64,000 nt of DNA from Bradyrhizobium sp. dw_78 (GTDB lineage: Bacteria > Pseudomonadota > Alphaproteobacteria > Rhizobiales > Xanthobacteraceae), in contig NZ_JAAVUS010000001.1 in the NCBI RefSeq assembly GCF_018449525.1, forward strand, positions 868,001-932,000. Reading direction: 5' to 3'. Made by a program: the position numbers and the translations under genes. Of the stretch, positions 8,197-16,076 are shown one piece after another. Position 1 is the first letter of the stretch, and every line of letters starts with the position of its first letter. A model generated the notes under the pieces. It saw only the letters and a list, made by a program, of their open reading frames with translations. It had not been told where the DNA came from and did no database searches.

Positions 8197-8558
8197 GCCT
8201 GTTCTCCGTTCGCGGTTGATACGCGCATCGTTGCCACATTGAATTTGAACGAACGTCGTCTTTCGTGCGCCAGCAAGGCGGAAAATGCTTTTTAGCCGAT
8301 GCGGCCGCAATCCTTCCCGAACATGGTTAATACTCTGTAAACGGGACAGGGCATCAGGAAAATCTGCAATGATATCAGCGTCATTTCCAATCGCGCGGCG
8401 CCGCAAGCGCAAGCTGGCGCGGTGCCGGCGCGACCCAAAGGCGCCGCCGGGCGATGCCGATTCATGTTTTGTTAGAGGCTTGGTTCCAACGTGCCGCATC
8501 TTCGATCAGACCGGTCGGAGCCACGTAGTTTGAGTTTCACACCAGAAAGGTATGAACA
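8197..8558. promoter_or_regulatory. flbT / flagellin 1 divergent intergenic region
   Basis: 362 bp with no convincing gene. It must hold the flbT promoter (minus) and the flagellin 1 promoter and leader (plus). The CtrA-like site at 8323-8341 is the only motif recognised; no sigma-54 -24/-12 pair was found. The flagellin ribosome site is the AGAAAGGT just before 8559. Confidence 0.6.
8323..8341 (-). promoter_or_regulatory. CtrA-like site TTTA-N7-TTAACCAT (minus strand)
   Basis: On the minus strand TTTA, seven bases, then TTAACCAT. There is one mismatch in the first half and a full TTAACCAT half-site, the form recognised by rhizobial CtrA. It lies in the flbT / flagellin 1 divergent region and is oriented towards flbT. 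Confidence 0.5.
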
Positions 8559-11273
8559 ATGTCCGGTATCGTTCTTTCCGCCTCGGTTCGCCAGAACCTG
8601 CTTTCGCTGCAGTCAACCGCTGCCCTCCTTGCCACCACGCAGAACGATCTCGCGACCGGCAACAAGGTCAACTCGGCGCTGGATAACCCCACCGAATTCT
8701 TCACCGCGCAGGGCCTCAACAACCGCGCCGGCGACATCAACAACCTGCTGGACGGCATTGCCAACGGCGTGCAGGTGCTGCAGGCGGCCAATACCGGCAT
8801 CACCTCGCTGCAGGGCTACATCTCCAGCGCGCAGTCGATCGCCAACCAGGTGCTGCAGGCGCCCACCGGCTATTCGACCAAGTCCAACGTCACCTCCGCC
8901 GCCATCACCGGCGCGACCGCCGACAATCTGCTCGGCACCACCGGAGCCAACGCCACCGCCACCGAAGGCGCGCTGCTGACCGGCGGTACCGTCCCCGCCA
9001 TAGTGACCACGGCCACGACGCTCGGCGGCACCGCGGGTACATTGACCGGCACTGCGGTCAATGCGACCACCTCCGTCTCTGGCACTGCTCTTGCTCTTGC
9101 TTCTGGCACGGCGACTACGTCCACGGTGATCTCATCCCTCACCACGCCGCCTGCAGCCGGTTCGTCGCTGAAAGTCGATGGCAAGACCATCACCTTCGCG
9201 GCCTCGGTGCCCACCACCCCTCCGACGGGCGATGCTAACACCACCGATGGAAACGTGCAGATCGCTGCCGATGGTAGTATCACCGTCTCCACATCCGGTA
9301 CCGTCCAGGACGTCCTCGATGCAATCAATCTCGCCACTGGCGCTGAGAAAGCTACGGTCGCGAGCGGTGTGGCGACCTTGTCGAGCGTGGGTGGCCAGCC
9401 TACTGCCTCGCTCGCCTCTGGCGGTCTGATCACCATCGGTGGCATCGGCAGCACGGCTCTGACGATTGCCGCTGGAACGACCAGTGCGCTCGGGGCGCTC
9501 GGGCTGAGCGCCGTCGCCGCCAGCACCACGGCGAGTACCGCCATCACCGCTGCCACGACGCTTACTGGCGCAACTGGCTCGCTGTCGAGCGACCCAACCG
9601 CCTTTGCAGCCGGCGACACCCTTAACGTCAATGGCAATACTGTCTCCTTTGTGAGCAGCGCTCCGACCACGGGCTACACCAAGGTTAATGGTGGGACCAG
9701 CACCTCGGGTAACATTTACGTCGGTGACGATGGCTCCGTGCAAGTTCTCCTCGGACAAACAACCGCCGCCTCAGTCGGCGACGTCCTGAACGCAATCGAT
9801 CTTGCCAGCGGCGTTCAGACCTACACCGTCAGCGGCACGGGTACTTCCGCCGTGGCTACTTCGACCGTTGCGACCGGCCAGACCGCCTCTTCCATTTCCA
9901 CCGGTACAGGCGCCGGTGCGGTAACGCTGGAGAGTTCGACCGGCTCCGACCTCACCATCACCGCCTCCAACGACGCGGATTTGACGGCACTCGGGCTGAC
10001 CTCCACCTCCACCACGCCTGCCGGAGATTCCGTGTTCTCCGCGGCTCGCACCGAGTCCAGCACAAGCCTCGGTTCGCTGATCAGCGCCGGTTCGACCCTG
10101 ACCGTCGACGGCAAGACCATCACTTTCGCCAACACGCTGCCGATCAACACGCCGACCGGTTCCGGTGTGAACGCGTCCAAAACCATCCAGACCGATGGCA
10201 ACGGTAATTCCATCGTCTCGCTGTCAAGCGGCACCCTCCAGGATGTCCTCGATGCGATCGATCTCGCCACCGGGGTTCAGACCGCCAGCATCGACACCTC
10301 CAAGGTGGCGACGCTGTCGACCACGTCAGGCGATACCGCTTCCACGCTCGATGCGAAGGGCAAGCTCAACCTCAACACCGGCACGGCGCAGAGCCTGGTG
10401 ATCGCCGCCGGATCGGGCGCAACTCCGGGCAATGCGCTCGCGGCGCTCGGACTGACCGCCGGCACCACGGCTGACTCGGCCCTCCAGGGTCAGACGCTGG
10501 CCATCGCGGCCACCGGCAACGGCACCGCGACCAGCATCACCTTCGGCACCGAGACCGGGCAGGTCTCGAGCCTCAACGACCTCAACACGGCGCTGGCGGC
10601 CAATAACCTGCAGGCCAGCATCGACTCCACCGGCGCGATCACGATCACGACCTCCAACAACGCGGCTTCGCAGACGATCGGCGCGCTCACCGGCACGGCT
10701 ACGTCAACAGGTATGGCGTTCGCCAACCTGGTCGCGGCGGCTCCGGTCGTCGATCCGAACTCGCAGGCGACCCGCGCCAGCCTGGTGAATCAGTACAACC
10801 AGGTGATGGAGCAGATCAACACCACGGCGCAGGACTCCTCGTTCAACGGCATCAACCTGCTGAACGGCGATACCCTGAACCTGACGTTCGACGAAACCGG
10901 CGCCTCGAAGCTGTCGATCACCGGTGTGACGTTCAATACGGCGGGCCTTGGCCTTTCGAACCTGACCGTCGGCACCGACTTCCTGGACTCCGACTCCGCC
11001 AACACCGTGTTGTCGACGTTGACCCAGGCCAGCACCACGCTGCGCACGGAAGCGTCCTCGCTGGGTTCGAACCTGTCGGTGGTGCAGATCCGTCAGGACT
11101 TCAACAAGAACCTGATCAACGTGCTGCAGACCGGCGCTTCGAACCTGACGCTGGCCGATCCGAACGAGGAAGCGGCCAACAGCCAGGCGCTGTCGACCCG
11201 CCAGTCGATCGCGGTCTCCGCGCTCGCGCTCGCCAACCAGTCGCAGCAGAGCGTGCTGCAGCTGCTGCGCTGA
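8559..11273 (+). CDS. fliC: Flagellin, giant form (copy 1)
   Basis: 904 residues, against ~320-500 for ordinary flagellins. Residues 1-115 (MSGIVLSASVRQNLLSLQ, ALDNPTEFFTAQGLNNRA) and ~740-904 (INTTAQDSSFNGINLLNGD, ending SVLQLLR) are the conserved D0/D1 halves that polymerise. Between them lie about four related modules starting near residues 194, 349, 509 and 641. Each opens with L-x-V-[DN]-G-[KN]-T-x-x-F, passes a DVLDAI[DN]LATG-like helix and closes on a GLS/GLT turn. The insert is Thr/Ser/Gly/Ala-rich, expected on the filament surface, and a plausible target for glycans. It resembles the DUF1522 region of Bradyrhizobium thick-flagellum flagellins. It is exported by the type III apparatus. 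Confidence 0.93.
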   Translation: MSGIVLSASVRQNLLSLQSTAALLATTQNDLATGNKVNSALDNPTEFFTAQGLNNRAGDINNLLDGIANGVQVLQAANTGITSLQGYISSAQSIANQVLQAPTGYSTKSNVTSAAITGATADNLLGTTGANATATEGALLTGGTVPAIVTTATTLGGTAGTLTGTAVNATTSVSGTALALASGTATTSTVISSLTTPPAAGSSLKVDGKTITFAASVPTTPPTGDANTTDGNVQIAADGSITVSTSGTVQDVLDAINLATGAEKATVASGVATLSSVGGQPTASLASGGLITIGGIGSTALTIAAGTTSALGALGLSAVAASTTASTAITAATTLTGATGSLSSDPTAFAAGDTLNVNGNTVSFVSSAPTTGYTKVNGGTSTSGNIYVGDDGSVQVLLGQTTAASVGDVLNAIDLASGVQTYTVSGTGTSAVATSTVATGQTASSISTGTGAGAVTLESSTGSDLTITASNDADLTALGLTSTSTTPAGDSVFSAARTESSTSLGSLISAGSTLTVDGKTITFANTLPINTPTGSGVNASKTIQTDGNGNSIVSLSSGTLQDVLDAIDLATGVQTASIDTSKVATLSTTSGDTASTLDAKGKLNLNTGTAQSLVIAAGSGATPGNALAALGLTAGTTADSALQGQTLAIAATGNGTATSITFGTETGQVSSLNDLNTALAANNLQASIDSTGAITITTSNNAASQTIGALTGTATSTGMAFANLVAAAPVVDPNSQATRASLVNQYNQVMEQINTTAQDSSFNGINLLNGDTLNLTFDETGASKLSITGVTFNTAGLGLSNLTVGTDFLDSDSANTVLSTLTQASTTLRTEASSLGSNLSVVQIRQDFNKNLINVLQTGASNLTLADPNEEAANSQALSTRQSIAVSALALANQSQQSVLQLLR

Positions 11274-11297
11274 TCGCAGTTCGCGAGAAACAGATTG

Positions 11298-11325
11298 AAA
11301 CGGCGGGGGAAACCCCGCCGTTTTT
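11298..11325 (+). terminator. Intrinsic terminator of flagellin 1
   Basis: An 8-bp GC stem (CGGCGGGG / CCCCGCCG) with GAAA tetraloop is followed by TTTTT, 25 bp after the flagellin 1 stop. It is a textbook rho-independent terminator. Confidence 0.9.
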
Positions 11326-11402
11326 CGTTGTGCGGTGAAAATGCGAACTCTTTGAAGGTGTTACAGCCATCATTCGTAGTAGCAAAACGTTAATCATGAA
11401 AC

Positions 11403-11421
11403 TTAAATTGCCGTTAACCAT
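11403..11421 (+). promoter_or_regulatory. CtrA-like site TTAA-N7-TTAACCAT before flagellin 2
   Basis: A perfect full site: TTAA 11403-11406, seven bases, TTAACCAT 11414-11421. It lies 54 bp before the flagellin 2 ATG. Another TTAA sits at 11390. The ribosome site AAAGGAG follows at ~11427. Confidence 0.7.
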
Positions 11422-11475
11422 AATTTAAAGGAGAGCCGATAGAACCGGGCTGCCTAAATCAGGAAGGTCTGACAC

Positions 11476-14202
11476 ATGTCCGGTATCGTTCTCTCGGCTT
11501 CGGTTCGCCAGAACCTGCTCTCGTTGCAGTCAACCGCCGCCTTGCTCGCCACCACGCAAAACGATCTGGCGACCGGCAACAAGGTCAACTCGGCGCTGGA
11601 TAACCCGACCGAGTTTTTCACCGCGCAGGGCCTCAGCAACCGCGCCAGCGACATCAACAACCTATTGGACGGGATCGGCAACGGCGTGCAGGTGCTGCAG
11701 GCGGCCAATACCGGCATCACCTCGCTGCAGAGCTACATTTCTACCGCGCAGTCGATCGCCAACCAGGTGCTGCAGGCGCCCACCGGCTATTCGACCAAGT
11801 CCAGCGTCACCGCCACCGCCATCACCGGCGCGACCGCCGACAATCTGCTCGGCACCACCGGAGCCAACGCCACCGCGCTTGAAGCCGCGATCATGACCGG
11901 CAATGCCACCCCCACCGCGGCGACAGCGACCACACCGCTCGGAGGAACCGCGGGTACATTGAGCGGTACCGCGGTCGATGCGAACGTCTCCGTCACGGGA
12001 ACTGCTCTCGCTGCTGGCACGGTGACTGGGGCCACGGCGCTCTCAGGTCTCACCACGCCGCCTGCCGCCGGTAATTCGCTGCTCGTCGATGGCAAGACCA
12101 TCACCTTCGCGGCCTCACCCCTGAGCCCCGCCACAGGCAGCGCTGGTAACACCGCCGATGGAAACGTGCAGGTCGCCGCCAACGGTAATGTCACCGTCTC
12201 CGTAGGCGGTACTGTCCAGGACGTCCTCGATGCGATCAACCTCGCCACCGGCGCTCAGACCGCGAGCATCGACACCACCTCCCATACGGCGACCCTGTCG
12301 ACCGTGGCTGGCAAGCCTACCGCCTCGATCAGCGGTACCGGTGCGATCACCATCGGTGGCATCGGCAGCACGGCTCTGACGATCGGCGCCGGAGGCACGG
12401 CGCTCGCGGCGCTCGGGCTGAGCGCCGTCGCCGCCAGCACAACGGCGAGTACCGCCATCACCTCTGCCACGAAGCTTACTGGCGCAACTGGTGCGCTGTC
12501 GAGCGACCCCTCCACCTTTGCAGCCGGCGACACCCTTAACGTCAACGGCAATACCGTCTCCTTTGTCAGCACCCCTCCGACCACGGGCTACACCAAGGTT
12601 ACCGCTGGGGATGCCGCCGATGGGACCCCCTCGGGTAACGTTTACGTCGGCGCCGATGGCTCCGTGCAAATTGTCGCCTCGTCAACAACCACAGTCGGCG
12701 ACGTCATGGCCGCGATCGATCTTGCCAGCGGCGTTCAGACCTACAGCGTCACCGGCACGGGTGCGACTGCCACGGCTACGGCGAGCGTTGCGCCCGGCCA
12801 GACCGCTTCTTCGATTTCCACCACGGCTCCCGCCGGTGAGGTAACGCTGCAGAGTTCGACCGGCTCCGACCTCAACATCACCGCCAGCAATGCCGCGGAT
12901 CTGACGTCACTGGGACTGACCGCCACCTCCACCACGCCTACCGGAGGTGCTACGTTCACCGCGGCTCGCACCGCGTCCACCACAGGCCTCGGCTCGCTGA
13001 TCAGCGCCGGTTCGTCGCTTACCGTCGATGGCAAGACCATCACTTTCGCCAACACGCTGCCGGTCAACACGCCGGCCGGTTCCGGTGTATCCCCGTCCGG
13101 AAACATCCAGACCGATGGCAACGGTAATTCCATCGTCTCGCTGTCAACCGGCACCATGCAGGACGTCCTCGACGCGATCGATCTCGCCACCGGGGTTCAG
13201 ACCGCCAGCATCACCCCCGCCCATGCGGCGACCCTGTCGACCACGCCAGGCGATACCGTTTCCTCGCTCGACGCGAACGGCAAGCTCAACATCAACACCG
13301 GCACCGCGCAGAATCTGACGATTGCCGTAGGGCCGGGCAACAATCCGGGCAATGCGCTCGCGGCGCTCGGACTGACCGCCGGCACCACGGCCGATTCGTC
13401 CCTTCAGGGCCAGACGCTGACCTTCGCGGCCACCGGCACCGGCACCGGGAGCACCATCACCTTCGGCACTGGCGCCGGGCAGGTCTCGACCCTCAACCAG
13501 CTCAACACGGCGTTGGCGGGCAACGACCTGCAGGCCAGCATCGACGCCAGCGGCGTGATCACGATCACGACCACCAACAACGCGGCTTCGGCGACGATCG
13601 GCACGATCGGCGGCACGGCGACCGGTGCAGGCTCTCCCTTCGCTGCCTTTGCCGGGATAGGCGGGCCGGATCCTGTGCTCGACCCGACTTCGCAGGCGGC
13701 CCGCGCCAGCCTGGTGGCGCAGTACAACAACGTCATGGCGCAGATCAACACCACGGCGCAGGACTCCTCGTTCAACGGCATCAACCTGCTGAACGGCGAT
13801 ACCCTGAACTTGACGTTCGACGAAACCGGCGCCTCGAAGCTGGCGATTCAGGGCTTCACCTTCGACGACGCCGGTCTTGGCCTTTCGGACTTGACCGCCG
13901 GCACCGACTTCGTGGATTCCAACTCCGCCAACACCGTGCTGGCGACATTGAACCAGGCCAGCACCACGCTGCGCACGGCGGCATCGAGTCTTGGTTCGAA
14001 CCTGTCGGTGGTGCAGATCCGCCAGGATTTCAACAAGAGCCTGATCAACGTGCTGCAAACCGGCGCCTCGAACCTGACGGTCGCCGATCCGAACGAGGAA
14101 GCGGCCAACAGCCAGGCGCTGTCGACCCGCCAGTCGATCGCGGTCTCCGCGCTCGCGCTCGCCAACCAGTCGCAGCAGAGCGTGCTGCAGCTGCTGCGCT
14201 GA
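11476..14202 (+). CDS. fliC: Flagellin, giant form (copy 2)
   Basis: 908 residues and colinear with copy 1. The first ~100 residues and the last ~165 are nearly identical, while the central modules (starting near residues 196, 349, 511 and 643) have drifted. The shared opening MSGIVLSASVRQNLLSLQ and closing SVLQLLR mark a recent tandem gene duplication. Identity continues past the stop into a degraded copy of the terminator. It forms the filament with copy 1. Unlike copy 1, it has a perfect CtrA-like site in its own 202-bp leader, so the two copies may be expressed at different times. Confidence 0.93.
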   Translation: MSGIVLSASVRQNLLSLQSTAALLATTQNDLATGNKVNSALDNPTEFFTAQGLSNRASDINNLLDGIGNGVQVLQAANTGITSLQSYISTAQSIANQVLQAPTGYSTKSSVTATAITGATADNLLGTTGANATALEAAIMTGNATPTAATATTPLGGTAGTLSGTAVDANVSVTGTALAAGTVTGATALSGLTTPPAAGNSLLVDGKTITFAASPLSPATGSAGNTADGNVQVAANGNVTVSVGGTVQDVLDAINLATGAQTASIDTTSHTATLSTVAGKPTASISGTGAITIGGIGSTALTIGAGGTALAALGLSAVAASTTASTAITSATKLTGATGALSSDPSTFAAGDTLNVNGNTVSFVSTPPTTGYTKVTAGDAADGTPSGNVYVGADGSVQIVASSTTTVGDVMAAIDLASGVQTYSVTGTGATATATASVAPGQTASSISTTAPAGEVTLQSSTGSDLNITASNAADLTSLGLTATSTTPTGGATFTAARTASTTGLGSLISAGSSLTVDGKTITFANTLPVNTPAGSGVSPSGNIQTDGNGNSIVSLSTGTMQDVLDAIDLATGVQTASITPAHAATLSTTPGDTVSSLDANGKLNINTGTAQNLTIAVGPGNNPGNALAALGLTAGTTADSSLQGQTLTFAATGTGTGSTITFGTGAGQVSTLNQLNTALAGNDLQASIDASGVITITTTNNAASATIGTIGGTATGAGSPFAAFAGIGGPDPVLDPTSQAARASLVAQYNNVMAQINTTAQDSSFNGINLLNGDTLNLTFDETGASKLAIQGFTFDDAGLGLSDLTAGTDFVDSNSANTVLATLNQASTTLRTAASSLGSNLSVVQIRQDFNKSLINVLQTGASNLTVADPNEEAANSQALSTRQSIAVSALALANQSQQSVLQLLR

Positions 14203-14230
14203 TCGCAGTTCGCCAGAAACAGATTGAAAC

Positions 14231-14253
14231 GGCGGGGGAAACCCCGCCATCTT
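14231..14253 (+). terminator. Degraded copy of the flagellin terminator
   Basis: The same GGCGGGG-GAAA-CCCCGCC hairpin as after copy 1, with the stem one pair shorter and the U-run broken to ATCTTT. It is probably weak, and might allow read-through towards flaF. Confidence 0.6.
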
Positions 14254-14465
14254 TGGCTGTGGCGGCATCGCGGGGCGTTTGCGCTGTCTCAATATCTTTT
14301 GCGAGGGATGACGCCGCGAACAGTCAGGGTGAATGCGTACGATGATGTTTCATCGCATTTGGAATGCTATCGCTAACCTTATTTTAAAAGCAGCGAAGTA
14401 CAAAACATAGGCAGTCAAAACCACAAAACCAGCAGACTGCGCAGCTCCCCCGTTTGAGGTCATGA

Positions 14466-14834
14466 ATGTCCAATGCAGCCAAGGCCTATGCTCGCACGGC
14501 CCAGGTATCCTCGTCCCCTCGTGATATCGAAGCGCAGACGCTGCTGATGGCGGCAAGAAAGCTGGTCGAAATTCAACAGGACTGGAAGGGCGCCGGCGAC
14601 AGGCGGATGCACGCCGCGTTGCTGTTCAATCGCCGGCTGTGGACCATTTTCATGAGCGAGGCGGAAAGCAACGACAATCCCCAGCCGCTCGAGGTTCGGC
14701 AAAACATCCTCAACATCGCGATATTCGTGATGCAGCGGACGATCGAGCTGCAGACCGATCCGAGCCCGGAAAAGCTGCAGTCGCTGATCGACATCAACTC
14801 GAACATTGCCGCTGGCTTGTCGGGCAGGGCGTAA
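14466..14834 (+). CDS. flaF: Flagellar biosynthesis regulator FlaF
   Basis: A 122-residue helical protein matching FlaF (AKAYARTAQ at 5-13, RDIEAQTLL, RNLW-like RRLWTIF, and the PEVRQNI-like LEVRQNILNI). FlaF works with FlbT in alphaproteobacteria, acting as a flagellin chaperone or positive regulator of flagellin synthesis. It follows the two flagellins by 263 bp in the same direction, the usual arrangement, and is convergent with the FlaG-like gene. Confidence 0.92.
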   Translation: MSNAAKAYARTAQVSSSPRDIEAQTLLMAARKLVEIQQDWKGAGDRRMHAALLFNRRLWTIFMSEAESNDNPQPLEVRQNILNIAIFVMQRTIELQTDPSPEKLQSLIDINSNIAAGLSGRA

Positions 14835-14871
14835 AGCCCTGGTTGCGAGGCTATCGCCAGAATGCCGAAGT

Positions 14872-15237
14872 TCAGGCCTTCAGGTCGGTCGCGATCGGCC
14901 TGGCAGGCTGGTCTTTACTCAGATCGAGCGCGTGAAAATAGGCCCGGCGCCGCAGCGTCGCGTCATCGGGATATTGTTCCACGACCTCGCCGTTGTTGCT
15001 GTCGACGACCTGATAGACGATCGCGGCCGCGGACTGATCGAAAAACGCCTGATGCGAAATATATTCGCCCGCAGCCTGCGGATCGTTGCGGATGTCGCCG
15101 CCCGGATCGGTGGCGGTGACCGCCTGGCTGGCGGGCAGTTGAGTCGACACCGCGTTGCCGGCCGCCTCGCTGACAGGCTGACCAACAGCAATTGTAGCCG
15201 GTGCCCCGACCGGCTTGACGCTGAAATCCGTACTCAT
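14872..15237 (-). CDS. FlaG-like flagellar protein
   Basis: 121 residues. The central segment IVYQVVDSNNGEVVEQYPDD matches the FlaG pattern in which a short beta hairpin carries V-x-D-x-x-[TN]-G-E-V-[IV]-x-Q-x-P. FlaG affects filament length or stability in other bacteria. The N-terminal ~60 residues are low complexity. AGGAGG lies 5 bp before ATG 15237. It is transcribed towards flaF, 37 bp away. The family call rests on the short motif and the position. Confidence 0.6.
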   Translation of the reverse strand: MSTDFSVKPVGAPATIAVGQPVSEAAGNAVSTQLPASQAVTATDPGGDIRNDPQAAGEYISHQAFFDQSAAAIVYQVVDSNNGEVVEQYPDDATLRRRAYFHALDLSKDQPARPIATDLKA

Positions 15238-15501
15238 GGCAGCCTCCTGGCTCTCCTCGAGTCAAATCCCAACACCCTCCAAACGCAATATGACAATCAC
15301 CTCTCAACACGAGGTTAGAGAACGTGTTGAATATCGTGCTGTTACCGGCTGATAAATTTGATGAAATCTGTCGAGGTTCTGGCGCCGGCGCGATGGCGTT
15401 TCCAGGCGGCAGGCCTGCCTCGCATCCGGAAAACGCGAGCGGCTTCGCTCCGCGTCAAGAAAACGAATTAAAATAAAGTATTGGAGAGCGCCGTTGAGGC
15501 T

Positions 15502-15981
15502 TTAGATCCGCTTCTTGCCGGCGCGATGGGGGTGGTCGTGCCGGTGTACGCCGGCATCGACATCGGACGGCATGAACACGACGTGGCCGTGGCGCACGCC
15601 GCGCTCGGCGATCACGTGGTCGGCAAACGCCTTTACTTCGGCGCTGCGTCCCTTGAGCACCGTCACCTCCAGGCAGCTGTCGTGGTCGATGTGAACATGG
15701 AGCGTCGCCTGCGCCAGATGATGATGATCGTGAAATTCCTGCGTCAGGCGTTTGGGCAGTTCGCGGGCCTCGTGATCGTAGACATAGCTCAAGGTGGCGA
15801 TGCAATCGCGCCCCTCGGCCACTTCAAGGCTCGACTGCTGAAGGCCGCTGCGAACGAGGTCGCGGATTGCTTCCGACCGGTTCGCGTAACCCCGCGCCGC
15901 TATGAAGTCGTCGACCGAGGCGACGAGATCGTCATCGATCGTGATGGTCAAACGCTGCACCTGCCGTCTCCTTTCGTCCAT
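15502..15981 (-). CDS. nikR: Nickel-responsive transcriptional regulator NikR
   Basis: 159 residues. The N-terminal ribbon-helix-helix (RLTITIDDDLVASVDDFI, then NRSEAIRDLVR) binds DNA. The C-terminal ACT-like part carries the His/Cys nickel ligands (HDHHHLAQATLHVHIDHDSCLE region, in pieces HLAQATLHVH and DHDSC). With Ni(II) bound, NikR tetramers repress nickel uptake genes. The His-rich C-terminal tail (HRHDHPHRAG) extends past the E. coli length of 133. A perfect NikR operator lies 30 bp before its start, so autoregulation is likely, together with control of the divergent TonB receptor. Confidence 0.93.
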   Translation of the reverse strand: MDERRRQVQRLTITIDDDLVASVDDFIAARGYANRSEAIRDLVRSGLQQSSLEVAEGRDCIATLSYVYDHEARELPKRLTQEFHDHHHLAQATLHVHIDHDSCLEVTVLKGRSAEVKAFADHVIAERGVRHGHVVFMPSDVDAGVHRHDHPHRAGKKRI

Positions 15982-16010
15982 CTCTGTCGCCCCGGATCTT
16001 CCGGCCCGGA

Positions 16011-16038
16011 GTATGATCTTTTCTAATTGACATCATAC
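16011..16038. promoter_or_regulatory. NikR operator GTATGA-N16-TCATAC
   Basis: GTATGA at 16011-16016, sixteen bases, TCATAC at 16033-16038. This is an exact match to the dyad known from the E. coli nik promoter. It sits between nikR (start 15981) and the TonB receptor (first ATG 16077), placed to block both promoters. Confidence 0.92.
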
Positions 16039-16076
16039 TGGCTCGTTCATACCCTCGCGCTGTCGATCAGGGCAGG

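Noticed and set aside
6577..8295. A 572-residue plus-strand open frame spanning the decarboxylase and flbT
   Set aside because: It is Arg-rich out-of-frame translation running across two well-supported genes on opposite strands.
8400..8558. Sigma-54 promoter (GG-N10-GC) before flagellin 1
   Set aside because: No TGGCAC-N5-TTGC-like pair was found; the nearest GG/GC pair matches too poorly.
8559..14202. Repeat region considered as a CRISPR array or a repeat toxin/adhesin
   Set aside because: The repeats are in-frame protein modules with flagellin D0/D1 ends on both copies; there are no short exact repeats with spacers.
13144..14292. A 382-residue minus-strand open frame inside flagellin 2
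   Set aside because: It is a shadow of the repetitive flagellin coding sequence, with no start context.
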